A stretch of 64,000 bases of DNA from Plazaster borealis. Taxonomy: Eukaryota; Echinodermata; Asteroidea; Forcipulatida; Labidiasteridae. This document shows, one piece after another, positions 48,566-60,119 of this stretch (positions are counted from its first letter, which is position 1; each line of letters starts with the position of its first letter). The DNA is taken from the NCBI GenBank assembly GCA_021014325.1, contig CM037464.1:2573127-2637126 (forward strand), in the 5' to 3' direction. Below the pieces are notes generated by a model, which saw only the letters and a list, made by a program, of their open reading frames with translations, was not told the origin of the DNA and did not search any database. Made by a program: the position numbers and the translations under genes.

Positions 48566-48760
48566 TGGGCCCAATTTCATAGAGCTGCTTAAGCACAAAA
48601 AGATGCTAAGCACAACAAAATTATGCTTACCAGAATAAGGTTACCAGCGTAACTACCATGTCACTTGTATCATTTGTGACTGGTATCCTGCTCATTTCTG
48701 CGTAGCAGAGAATTGTTCAGCAATATTTTCTGCTTAGGCAGCTCTATGAAATTTGGCACT
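48566..48760 (+). mobile_element. MITE of the TTAAGCA family
   Basis: TGGGCCCAATTTCATAGAGC followed by TGCTTAAGCAC is mirrored by GCAGCTCTATGAAATTTGGC. Same orientation as its neighbour at 48236. This is the best-preserved copy in the window. Confidence 0.8.
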
Positions 48761-48894
48761 GGTCAAAGCGATTGCAAGGGCTACCAAGGCGTCAGAAATT
48801 AAGACAGGTTTGAATAAAAATGAACCCTTTGCTTTGCAAAGGAAGGACCGATATTCTTATGTGCAATACGGAAGCACGAACTTGATACAACCAA

Positions 48895-49010
48895 ACACAA
48901 TGGGGCAGATCACGGCCTTGTTTCTACCCCATTGTTATACAATCAAACAGAATGGCGCATATCGGGGCTTTGTTTCTACCCCTTGTGATACAATGAACAG
49001 CATTCCATTG
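48895..49010 (+). repeat. Short tandem duplication, about 55 bp
   Basis: The block CTTTGTTTCTACCCC with GATACAATGAACAG follows a similar CTTGTTTCTACCCCA with TATACAATCAAACAG. Two diverged copies. Confidence 0.6.
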
Positions 49011-49194
49011 ACTTTAAAAATCATCAAAAATTGATTGTGTCAATCAATTATGCAATAATTTTTTTCCAAACTGACAAGCTGCCTCTGATAATTTGTATCT
49101 AGATTTCATACTTTTGCAGGAAAACGAAAGTGACTTTGTTGTAATTCTTGTTGAAACAATAACTATGTAATTCTTGTCTAAAATTTTGTACAAA

Positions 49195-49200
49195 AATAAA
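49195..49200 (+). terminator. Distal poly(A) signal AATAAA
   Basis: Canonical hexamer followed within 30 bp by a TTTTTTTCTTTTTATTG stretch that would suit a downstream element. Confidence 0.45.
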
Positions 49201-49805
49201 TCCAATTTGAATTTTTTTCTTTTTATTGATGGAGTTAATTTTCCTCAAAGTCGAATTATATCTATTATTTCCTTTTTGACACTTTCCATTTTGTCTGGTT
49301 TTGTGATTTAGAATATGTTTTTAGATCTAGAAGAATGATCTTTGTGAAATATATCTGAGTTTGTAGACTGTTATTTTTACCGTCTCTCTGTTTGAAAACA
49401 ATATTGGATTTAGAAAAATAAAATACTAATGTATATATCACTGATTCCATGTCTTCATTTTGTTCCCTTCAATTGCAGTCTCGTGTTTTCCATAAGTTGC
49501 CTTATACCGACTGAAAAATTGAAGTTTATAGTCCGATTCGCTATAATACAACGAGCACTTAGGGCGTTTTGTGTTAGGCTAAAAGTTTGAACAGTTTTAT
49601 CCAAACATGTACTGCACAACATCCAAAGAAATTAATATACACATGATATTATACGATCTTTCAAATTAAATAGAACACGTTTCAATTTTGTTATTGTTTT
49701 TTTTTCCACAGTTTAATTATTCGAATGACAGTACTCATCCATAAGACAAGGTTGTATCACCACTAAAAAGTATTACATGTTATTGTTATTCCAATTGAAA
49801 ACACT

Positions 49806-50030
49806 CGTTACACTGGGGCGAACCCCTTCTCTTTACGATAAGTGCACTGGGTTCTTTTACGTGCATTACACAACACACGGGACCTACGGCTTAACGTCCC
49901 ATCCAAAGGACGAGGCATGTGTCTTGCTTAAGGACACAAGTGTCACGACTGGGATTCGAACCTACACTCTGCTGATCAGAAACACCAGCGCTTGAGTTCG
50001 GTGTTCTTATCCGCTCGGCCACGACACGCT
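49806..50030 (-). mobile_element. tRNA-Leu-derived SINE, minus strand, 3' end missing
   Basis: On the minus strand it starts CGTGTCGTGGCCGAGCGG, contains TCTGATCAGCAGAG, the B box GGTTCGAATCCC, and the central motif CCTTTGGATGGGACGTTAAG, then GTGCACTTATCGTAAAGAG. It stops near GGGTTCGCCCC and so lacks the AT-rich tail present in the copy at 51595. Confidence 0.85.
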
Positions 50031-51037
50031 GTAGTAGACATTTGAGGCTATTCTATACAAACAAAAATTCCAAGGGCAAAAATCAGATTAAACAGGAGGA
50101 ATGTCATGCCTGCTTTCCTTTGAAAATGTCATTTTAGAAAGTTGGCATGTCCACTATGTACCTAAACATTGGTCTAAAACAAGGGCAGCAGAAGCAATGG
50201 ACCCCGTGCATTCATTACAGTTCCAGGGTAACAAACGTCCTGATGATGGTTCCAGAAATAATATGAAAGGGTTATGCCAAATTCCCCTCCCCCCCGCAAA
50301 AAAAAAGAAAGAAGTTATTTCAGTATAGTTTGATTGACGAGTTCCCTAAGGACCCAATATCAATTTATAATGCTGAGTTCCCATACATCAAATTAGTTAC
50401 CAGACTATTTTTTCCTTCGAGCCTCGGTTTGATAACAGTGATTTTAATGTGAGACGGCTTCACCATGATGGCTGCTACACCGCACCTTTAAAAAGCACCG
50501 ATCAGCGAGCATGAAGTGTCATTATCACGTTTATAATCCCGATATAATACACGGGAATTCACGTGAACTGCACCTGTCTATCGGTTTACAACAGTTGACT
50601 TCATTATCAGGCAACAGTTCACACAGAAATCAAATCCATTGAAAAAACTACTATTGAGTCAAATTCCTCCATGGTTGACAAGCTCTTGTACTCTATATCT
50701 TGTACTGCCTATATGTCACGTTCATTTTGGTCGTATATAATTTAGGCGCCAAAACCTGACTCATTCACATTGATGCTCCATCCAATGAAATTCATTGTGT
50801 AAGTTGAGCTCAATCCTACAATAAATCGTCATTGTAAACTTTTCTTCTAAAATTCAATCCAATTCCACACTGAGTGTTATGAAATAATGTGAAAACGTGA
50901 CTTTGTTCAAGTGTGACAGGCGGATATGAAAAGTGAAAAACACTTACTAGCTGTCAACTGCCAAGAGGCAAATACCCCATCTGTAACTCTTGTAAAACAT
51001 AAATATGATATGCAAACGTGACTCTTTTCAGATGTTT
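50031..51037. other. Intergenic, nothing recognised
   Basis: No repeat family or coding signal seen. Confidence 0.45.
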
Positions 51038-51414
51038 TTAAAGGTATCGTACACGTTTGGTAATGACTCAAAACAAATATTAGCATAAAAACTTACTTGG
51101 TAATAAGCAACGGAGAGCTGTTGATAGTATAAAACATTGTAGGAAACGACTCCCTCTGAAGTAACATAGTTTTTGAGAAAGGGGTAATTTCTCACTAAAA
51201 TAATAAAAAGACTTCTTGCAAGAAGCCTTTTATTCCTATCTGAAAGCACACAAATTTGTACAACAAGGGTGTTTTTTCTGTCATCATTTTCTTGCAACTA
51301 TGATGACCAATTGAGCCCAAATTTTCACAGGTTTGTTATTTGATGCATATGTTGGGATACACCAGGTGAGAACACTGGTCTTTGACAATTTCCAAACGTG
51401 TTCAGTGCCTTTAA
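51038..51414. mobile_element. TTAA-flanked fold-back MITE, subfamily 1
   Basis: TTAA at 51038 and 51411. Ends TTAAAGGTATCGTACACGTT and CGTGTTCAGTGCCTTTAA. The central palindrome is ACTTCTTGCAAGAAG. Same orientation as the 23364 copy. Confidence 0.88.
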
Positions 51415-51594
51415 ACTTCACAAACAAACTGTGTATGGTTGAATGCATAATCTTGTGGACCACGTCAACGTTGTACTTTTCACTTTCGTTGTACTCTGAA
51501 CTGACACGTGGCGTGGCGTACGTAAAGTCAAAGGCACCGGGTGACACAGTACCCCAACAAATTAGTCTTAAAAACATAATATTACATGTATAAC

Positions 51595-52020
51595 GTGGCG
51601 TGTCGTGGCCGAGCGGATAAGAACACCAGACTCAAGCTCTGGTGTTTCTGATCAGCAGAGTGTGGGTTCGAAAACCCGGTCGTGACACTTGTGTCCTTAA
51701 AGCAAGACACCTTACCATTACTGCTGCGTCCTTCGGATGGGACGTAGAGCCGTAGGTCCCGTGTGTTGTGTAATGCACGTAAAAGAACCCAGTGCACTTA
51801 TCGTAAAGAGAAGGGGTTCGCCCGGGTGTTCCTGGTTTGATCGGCAGCATATTGCGCCACGGCACCTTGTAAACCATTGGTGCCATAAAGGAATAGGTCC
51901 CATACTTCAAAAACGTGGCTCCGCATACCTTGCAGAAAAAAAAAATACTGTGCGCTTTGATACGCCCATTGTGTGTGATAAAGAGCTATATAAGAACTCA
52001 ACATTATTATTAATAATATT
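51595..52020 (+). mobile_element. tRNA-Leu-derived SINE, near full length
   Basis: The head reads GTGTCGTGGCCGAGCGG (A box), then CACCAGACTCAAGCTCTGGT, which is an anticodon arm with CAA in the loop, then GTGGGTTCGAAAACCC at the B box with one extra A. The body carries GTCCTTCGGATGGGACG and GTGCACTTATCGTAAAGAG, a central domain I recall from widespread metazoan SINEs, though I cannot say which named domain it is. The 3' end, GATAAAGAGCTATATAAGAA followed by ATT repeats, looks like the tail of the LINE that mobilises it. Total about 425 bp. The tRNA-like frames here are not genes. Confidence 0.88.
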
Positions 52021-54609
52021 TCCCCCCTGACATGATAGCTGCACGGGTTATTAAATTCACCAAGGGCACGATAACGCGAAGCGGATTACTGAAACAAACT
52101 GCTGCATCACAACCCAGTCGCGCAGCAACCATTGACAACCGTTCAAACAACCACCTCGTACCACAGAGCATACTAAACAGTATTATCCAGCCAGCCAGCC
52201 AGTATTCAATCACCTATTTAGCCGCGTGTGTGCGAGGTGACCTGATTTGGCACAGAAATCTCGACAAATCCTTGCTTCTCTTGTGTATAATGACAGAACA
52301 CCGGAAACCGCGATTGAATAGCGATACAGATAATGGACATTGAGCGGAGTCAGCGGATTGTTATATGGAAGTAGTTTTAAGATAGGGGTGTGCCTATAAG
52401 ATCCTTATCTTTACTACAGTCCCATTCTGAACCTCATGTTAAAACGGTGTAAAATGCCATTGTAGTCGATGCCCTTCAACAAGTGACATTTTTGTCAAAA
52501 TCCAAAAACGTCCGTTGTCGTCACATTTCAAACATTGGTCGTCACATTTCAAACATTGGTCTGTACATTTTTGTCCGGAGAATTTTAGTTCATTCCTGAG
52601 TTGTAATGATACCGGTATTCAATAAAATTCCTCCTTGGAATGTAAAGACCTATTTGTTTTTGACGTCCGATGACGTCATGTGTCCAAATTTGCTCTGAAA
52701 GAGTATCAAATGAGTATGACATTTTACACCATTTTAACGTGAGGTTGGGACTTGTAATTCCATCCCCCCCCCCCACACACACACCCATTCATGAGGATTA
52801 TATCTATTTGAAAATGAGTGCATCACAAAACTGAACAGACCCTTGCATTGGCCGCCATCTTTAATGTCAAACAATGGAAACGTGTACGCGCTGCGCACGA
52901 CTCTCAGCCAATGGTACCTCTTCATTGACCTCACGGTGTCGAGGGGACTGTTTGGGGGCTCTTGATGTCATGCAAGTGTGGTCTATTTGACCTTGGAGCA
53001 CCCTCTTTAATATTTACTATTGAAAATCAATTATACAAGGCCCCGTGCCTCATGGTCATTTCTCGCAACCTCATTCTGGTCGTGGTCAGGTGAAACAGTA
53101 TACAGTACAGGAAACAATGGCTGACCTGTGACCTTAAAGTTGCAAGTCAATCGTTGAAATTGTGTATTCTGTGCATCCGGTACCGGTACCAGACCATTTT
53201 TGTCTTCTAGTCTCGGTTTGGCTACATTGCACAATAGACTGTGCAAGTCTCGCGTGTGTTCGAACATCGAGACCCAATAAAGTGCCCGAGTTCGTTTCCT
53301 TCATGTGTTAAAGCAAAGTACGTTACGTGGGACCACACGATTTACCTTTACACATGAAGAAATGAGTATGACACTAACTTCATTTGTGACAAGGCACACG
53401 AGGAAACTTACAGTAAAACCTGTCCCAGGCAATCTCAAAGAAGAAAAGACATCCGCGTTAAATTTTCTTGAAGAGAGTACCTGAGACACTGTTGGGAAAA
53501 GATGCCTTTACAAACTGTTCCGTATGGCAATTGGTCCGAGTTCTAGAATCACCATACGGGACCGCGTTCAGTTCGCGCCCTGGCTTGTTGTCGATGTGGA
53601 CGCTACGATGGGCGACAAACAACATGGCTGCTGATTAGAATTACCAAAGGGGGCCTTTAGTTATGAAAGGTTTATAGCCACTTTTTGAGAGTTTTAATAA
53701 ATTAGATTGTCATACTCTTAAATAACGTATATAGGCCTGCAGGCTGAAAAGATAATGTTGATAAATCAACCCCAAGCATTCCAACTCAACATTTCCACTT
53801 TATTGTCGTCACCCCGTCCACTATACCACCAGTGCAGGTAGGTCACGTCGTATTATTGATAATAGCACCTCGCTACTCACACTCGCCGCTGTTTTCTCTC
53901 ACTTTCTTAGCATCAGACAAACAATTTGTTCGACAGGAGGGTTTATTGACACAAAAAAATGCAGGGCTTTGCACTCTCACCGGTTCCTGTAGCCATTTAT
54001 ATCTAAAAATCCACCACAATGATTTTCTTTTTAGATGAACGCTTCTTTTCAGGTCATCAAGCCATGCGGAGCTAGGACTTCTTTGTAAACGAGTCAAACT
54101 AACTAGAAAGATGTATGGGATTAATTTCAGCGCTTTTTGTTATGATACCCTTTTTTTTCTGAGACGGCTATTGAAAAGTACCAAGGTTAAAACGAACAAT
54201 TGCTCTTCATTTATGTCAGAATTTATTAAAGGCAAGTTTTTTAACGTGTAAAAATGTCTACTGGCTAAGTGTATTCATTCTCTGACTGGTAAAATTCAAA
54301 TTTACTCTTGAAAAACGACAAGAGACGGTAAGAGTTGTACCTGCTATTTGTCATTTATTTACGGAACAAAATACCGGGTTAATCTCGGCAGCAGTCACAA
54401 TTCGGGACCAACTTCACCAGTCTATTTTTGTTTATTATCATACAGCCATCGTTGATATTTCCATATACAAAATATGATAACCAAATCGATGCTATTCGGT
54501 CCCGTTGACTCAGTGTTATGAGTTAGCGGCACTTATTGTTACCGTGGTAACGTTTGAATTAGTGACTGTTTGATCACGACGGTTCACTATCTGCACACCT
54601 TAAAAAAAA
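52021..54609. other. Intergenic, minor repeats only
   Basis: CGTCACATTTCAAACATTGGT occurs twice in tandem (about 52519-52560) and CCAG four times near 52188. No gene is supported. Confidence 0.45.
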
Positions 54610-54897
54610 AAAATCAAATTTAAGACTTTTTAAGACCCTTTTAAATGCTACCCGAAACAAAATTTAAGACAAAAAAAAGTGAATAAAGCAGGAAAAAAAG
54701 CTAGACCCACTTACAATAATGCTATACCTTTTTACACGCAGCGTAATTCGGTTATTTACAAGCTGATATGAAAAATCATTACACGCTTCATCCATTTTCA
54801 TCGCGACATCCAATAACATAATTTAATACTTTTTAAGTGCTTCTAAGGGCCTTCAATTTGGATAGTTCAATTTAAGACTTTTTAAGGATCCGCGGAA
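54610..54897. repeat. Probable dispersed repeat, AATTTAAGACTTTTTAAG motif
   Basis: The motif AATTTAAGACTTTTTAAG occurs at both ends of a 290-bp stretch that closes with GATCCGCGGAAACCCTG. I recall sequences of this style as short transposon ends, but the boundaries are not defined. Confidence 0.45.
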
Positions 54898-55048
54898 ACC
54901 CTGTATATAAACTAGAATTTTTATCAAACTTTCGTCTTTGTAATACGTCAATTTTTACTCATAATGAGCACATTTTCAGTATAGACCAATCCATTAGGCT
55001 AGTTAAATTATTGTATTACCCGTGAAAGAGTTTTCCGCCATTACTGTG

Positions 55049-55188
55049 ACCCTTTTCGAAATCACGGCTTGGACTTGGGTTTAGGCTTCACCAGTTATTT
55101 GGAAAATGTGCGATTTCGTTACGGTGTTTCAGCCAGGTGGACAGACCCAGCTGAAGCCCAAGACCAAGCCGGGCTTTCGAAAAGGGCC
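55049..55188. mobile_element. MITE with ACCCTTTTCGAAA termini
   Basis: ACCCTTTTCGAAATCACGGC at the left is mirrored by GGGCTTTCGAAAAGGGCC at the right. CTTGGACTTGGGTTTAGGCT and AGCCCAAGACCAAGCC form inner arms. Possible 5-bp flank duplication CTGTG. A diverged relative of 21374-21525. Confidence 0.75.
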
Positions 55189-56590
55189 TGTGATACCTTT
55201 ATACGCTCGCTTACGCGTTAGGCGTAGTTTTATACTCTTGTCACGCTGGCGATATGCGTCAACATCACTGGTCGGAGATGCTCGTGGTGCGTAAAACAAA
55301 TTAACGTTGGGCATTATTTGCGTGCCAGTATAATGGCAGAACACCTGTAGATGACATCCCCATTGGATTTGTCTCATGATGACAAAAGGAACCAGACTAG
55401 TTGTCATCCCAGCCTCGACTTGGTTACATTGATTTGAATGAGAGGAAACGAGATAGCTGTACAGTGTTACGAATAATTAATACTATTAATCATTGTGACG
55501 TCATCCTTCTGGGCTGTTTTATTCAGCTCATTGCCAAATCCAAAGGAAAAAAAAGTTTGGTCTCTTTGAAAAAGGGGAATATGAATTAATATTGTCATTG
55601 TGTAAACCGGACACCTGTCCAATGACGTCTGTGTCTGCGGGTCAAATTATTAACAACAATCTATATATATATATATATGTGTGTTAGATCAAGACATGAG
55701 TTGTATTATATTCATTTCTTTTAAATAAAGGCCTAGTAGTAAAACTGCATGATTTATCATCAAAGGTCATCTGTATTCAGCTGGATTCTGAATCCATAGA
55801 ATTTGAAATGTGTTTTATACATGCCCTATAAACCAGCATTAAGATTTGATGATTTCGTAGAAACAGGTTTGATTGAAGCCTTACTATAAAAAGTGAAAGT
55901 AAAACATGTCTGCGATATGGAATTTCAGGATGGTGCTCTGTGGTTTGTGGCCCTCCGGGGCTCCTACATGCGCGTAAGGTCACAGGTCGATGGTAGTTCT
56001 GGCGTTCCATACCAACGCCCTGCGTTCTATTTCTAGTACGGTACCAAGAAACAAAAACGAAGGGATTTTCCGTTACCCATTGCTCGGCAATAAAAAACGC
56101 CAAATATAGGTCAGTCATAAATATCGACATTGATGGACAGTGGTAAATTGCATTAATAGGATAAACCCATACAGTGTTTCTATTTCGGCTCAACTGAAAC
56201 TATGGAAACCCAAACAATAATGATGAATTGGTTGGCTCTGGTAAATGACAAAATCTCTACATGCTGTGGCTTTTGTTTAGAACGTCGGCCTGATAGCAGT
56301 TTAAATTCTGATATTTTGAGCTTATATCCCAATCACATTGCTTTTTGTTCGTCTCATGTTTATGCAAAAATAGTAGAAGCAGAAAGCCCGGTGTTTTAAC
56401 GCTCAAACACCTTGACAGGATGAAAAAGACCCCGGGTGGTAACAAGACTCTTACCATGCTATTTGGCTAGGTGTAGATGGGGAATTTTGAATTTCTTAGA
56501 TTAAAAACAAAATAAAATGGCGGAGTACTGATTATTTAATTAAAAACGGACAGTTGACCACAGTCCGGTGGCATCAAGCAGAGTTAATGT
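55189..56590. other. Intergenic, no supported gene
   Basis: A TA dinucleotide run lies at about 55662-55680. A 138-codon minus-strand open frame (56193-55777) shows no domain. Confidence 0.4.
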
Positions 56591-56757
56591 ATTATTATTA
56601 TGTATTTCTTATTTACTCATGTATTTTTCTATTGTATTTTCATGTATTTTTTAAGCACGAAAGCCAAGGCAACTTCTATTGTATACTTGTATATAGATAG
56701 CAATAAACCAAATCTTATCTAATCTAATCTAATCTAATCTAATCTAATCTAATCTAA
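56591..56757 (+). mobile_element. Non-LTR retrotransposon-like 3' end with (TCTAA)n tail
   Basis: TTGTATTTTCATGTATTTT, AAGCACGAAAGCCAAGGCAA, TTCTATTGTATACTTG and GCAATAAACCAAATC match the minus-strand element at 8895-8996. The tail here is about eight TCTAA pentamers (56717-56757) and not CAAT. Confidence 0.75.
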
Positions 56758-57565
56758 CCAGGTCAGACACACTGTGGTGGCACAACTATGAAAATACATG
56801 TAGCAAAAGACAGAGGCTGGCTACAGACCTTCGGTTGGAAAGAGGTTGTAACGTTGACATCCCAAACCCTTCACCAACAGTGATTAACAATACGCTTATG
56901 CACTCTATCATACAGATTAATGACAGACAGAAGCTCAGGCACAAAATGTGACGACAGTTCCGGGACAACGGATATTGAAATGCGAATTTCATGCGCGATA
57001 CGTTATCTCGGTACCACTGGTTTTCGAGGGCAGCTTCAAAGCGACTTTTCCATGTTTTCCAAGAACTACGAACAGCGACCTTATGATCTATTCTGGCTGG
57101 TAGATGCATTGCAAAAACAGAACGGGGATTTTGAGGAACGAATTCGAATCGAAGTAAAGACATAATATGGATGTCGAATTATGCTGTCAGGCACAGGACG
57201 CTCACAGGGCGAGATAAAACCCATTTCTCTTGTAGAGCTTCCGATTTCATTTCAGTTCATTTTATTTCATTTATTCTGGTTGTGAAGCGAACTTAATCAC
57301 TAGCCAATGAACCCAAAGGAGAGAAGACAATGAAGGAAGTTTCAGTTTATGAGACCATTTTCTGGTCAGTTTCTCATGAAAAATGGTTAGAAATTCTGCA
57401 CTTTTTACTGTTGTTAATAATAAATACTCCTTTGTTGTTGGCGTCTCAACCTTTGGTCTCACAAATTCACATCAGAACCAAGATCCGTTATAGAATGTGA
57501 ACCGGATCAGTGATCGGTTAGGTGATCCCGGATGCTATACTATTTCCTACGATTTTTTGTCCCCG

Positions 57566-57655
57566 TACAAGAAACATGGGCTGGAGGAGGATGATTCAAA
57601 AGAGGGCGTTATCAAAAAAAGTTTGTACACAGTTCGCCGTATGGGGGGACAAAAA
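57566..57655 (+). repeat. Dispersed repeat, copy 1
   Basis: CATGGGCTGGAGGAGGATGA, AAAAGAGGGCGTTATCA and CACAGTTCGCCGTATGGG correspond to a diverged copy at 59311-59399. Family unknown. Confidence 0.6.
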
Positions 57656-58908
57656 AAGTTTGTAGGAAAACAAAATCTCGCATCCCGGATCCAGACCTTT
57701 TCAAAACAAAGACCGATCTCTATACGCATCCATTGCCAACGGCCGAAGGGTTTTATTAATAAATAATGCAACAGTGCCCTCAGACATTTTCTATATGGAA
57801 CACAAATCCCTCGGACCCAATCGCAGGGACGAGCGAAGGTACAACATTTAATTTTACAACTTCAGCCCCCCCCCCCCATCCACTAAAATTAATCTTTTTA
57901 AACATGTTTTAAATAATACCTAATGAGACAACTAAAGAATTGAAGCAATTGAAGAAACAAAACGAAGACGAAAATTACCAAGAACTTTTTTCTCTTTACC
58001 TTTTCCAATCTCTTCTTTCTGCGGCACTGTGAAAGAAATCTAGCAGTGTCTCAGGCAGATTAAATCAGCCCAGTTTTCCCATTGTTTATTAAATTGAACC
58101 TACTTATGTTCTGATTATAGCTAGGAAGTTTACAGACCCGAGTATTTAGAAAATGGTTAAACACAACGAGGTTCAAGGCCAGTGTGACCCACGGTTGGGG
58201 TTTAGGGGAGGGGGGTAAATTACGAATAGGCCTACTTCATCATCCACCCCACATAGCTGAACAAAGTTTAAACTTCACATTCCCAGGCCTGCAAGACAAA
58301 GTTATCATTGAGTGACATCTTTTTCGGGCAGTAATTCAACAAAACAGGCATGTTTTATTTTCTGCTATAGCCAGGATTATCTCATTTCCTACAGACACTC
58401 GATGCACTAGGCTCTCTAGGCCGTCCAGTGAGTACAGTGGTTTTTATTCTTCCCTATCCAGCAACAAATCCTTTTATCCTGTCTTGAAATTCTTAAAGGA
58501 AATCTGTTAAACGGTGAACAGTGCGTAACAATTAGTGTACGGGCGCCACACCATCCAATGTCAGACGAAAACGGCCTTCAAGCATCTTCAAAAACAACCA
58601 ATTAACACAACGCATCACATGAATATAAATCACCGGTCATAGAACATTATAGAATGACAAAGATGCCTCCAAAGTATGCTTCTATTTTCATCTTGTGGGT
58701 ATGGATGTGATTATGAAACTGTTATAGAATAATATCCATGTAGTCACAAGGTCGCCGTTGGGGCAACAGCTGAGCCACCAACACCCTTCCAAGTTAACGT
58801 TTATCCCGACAAGGATTTCCCGATTTATCCATGATAACGTGAACTGAAAACAGAGGTAGTTCTTCTTCTGTTGCCGATCTGGAAAACAAAATCTCCCCTG
58901 GTTGTTAT
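57656..58908. other. Intergenic, nothing recognised
   Basis: A poly-C run near 57868 is the only notable feature. Confidence 0.4.
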
Positions 58909-59205
58909 CTGGGCCCAAATTCACGCCGTTTTAAAAGAAAATGATGATTTGTAAAAGTTCTATTATAGGTTAAGCAAAAATGAGCAGGGAACCAGTTAAA
59001 ACCATGGGGCCCACATTACAAAATTTCGACTGGCAATATTTTTCTGCTGAGCAAGTTTTTTTCTGTTCTAAGCATTGTTTGTGTCCAACAGTTTTATGAC
59101 AACTTTTCATGATGCTGGTAACATTTTTCTGCTGAGCGAGATTTTTCTGTTCTGAGCATTGTTTGTGCCCAACAGTTTTATGTCAACTTTTCATGATAGA
59201 CAAAT
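58909..59205 (+). repeat. Partial TTAAGCA-family MITE with 85-bp tandem duplication
   Basis: TGGGCCCAAATTCAC and TTAAGCAAAAATGAGCAGG recall the 48566 element. Then TTTTTCTGCTGAGC, AGCATTGTTTGTG and CCAACAGTTTTATG occur twice, 85 bp apart (about 59030-59203). Confidence 0.55.
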
Positions 59206-59310
59206 CGCGAAGAAAAACAAAGTTTAATTCAGAGGGCTGCTTCAGTAAATCTTAATAAAGCTTTAGGGCTCATGGCCGGTGTCATAAGGGATTTTGTCGC
59301 CCGTTGTGTG

Positions 59311-59399
59311 TCCGGTATAACATGGGCTGAAGGAAATTGATTGAAAAGAGGGCGCTATCAGACGAAATGTCTACACAATATTCGCCGCACGGGAGATAG
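59311..59399 (+). repeat. Dispersed repeat, copy 2
   Basis: CATGGGCTGAAGGAAATTGA, AAAAGAGGGCGCTATCA and CGCCGCACGGGAG pair with the copy at 57566. Confidence 0.6.
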
Positions 59400-59669
59400 A
59401 ATCTCCGTGGACGGAATCTTCTGCCACACCGACGTTTCGGAAAAACACAATTAAGGCGAGTGTTTTTCGGGAAATTTTGTTTTTCAATGTGTAATTGGGT
59501 CAGGAATTGATGACCTATATAATCACTGCATCAAACTAAATTAATTTCCATAGCTTCAAAGCATCAATTAGTGTATTATCAATAACTTCCGATCGTTGGT
59601 TCCGTGTGACAATAGAGCGTTGTATTAGGCCTAATTCTGCCGTCCATCAGGTGACACACTAATGATCCA

Positions 59670-59740
59670 TAAACGCCTCAGGTTGCACTCGAACCCACGA
59701 CCTTCCGGTACATGACCATGCACATGTATTTTAGTGTTAA
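59670..59740 (-). repeat. Possible tRNA-derived SINE fragment
   Basis: The minus strand reads CCGGAAGGTCGTGGGTTCGA followed by GTGCAACC, which fits the B box of a tRNA-derived element. No A box could be placed with confidence. Confidence 0.4.
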
Positions 59741-60119
59741 TAACCATGTAATAATAACAACCAGCTGGCGTTCGTTGTGACGAGAGGCAAATTTGAGTCT
59801 TGTCTGTAGAAGATTTATACCACATGCATAATGCCGATTTATTCATGATAATGATCATGCATTTTCACTGAATGGACTAGAAAGAACTAAACCGTATTCT
59901 TGCTTTTGTGGGGGAAAAGTTGGGTTAAAAAAAAAAGGATTATAAAAAATTTCTAGTCTGACCTTGTGACGACCATGTAGACCGCATTTACAGACAACGA
60001 ACGATTAAGTCATTACCCACACCATGGATGAGTCAAAGTAGCAACAAACAACTATGACAGCTCACTGTATGACGGGGACTTCCCCTGACATGCGTTCAAC
60101 CTTAATAGGACCACGTCCT

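Larger units (their letters stand above)
47440..49205 (+). other. TGIF 3' UTR, with two possible lengths
   Basis: AATAAA at 47930-47935 would give a 3' UTR of about 0.5 kb. AATAAA at 49195-49200, followed by a T-rich stretch, would give about 1.77 kb and would include two MITEs (48236 and 48566). Which is used cannot be told from sequence. Confidence 0.45.

Noticed and set aside
51601..51690. tRNA-Leu gene
   Set aside because: The arm structure and CAA loop are tRNA-like, but the B box carries an extra base and the sequence runs on into a SINE body with an ATT tail.
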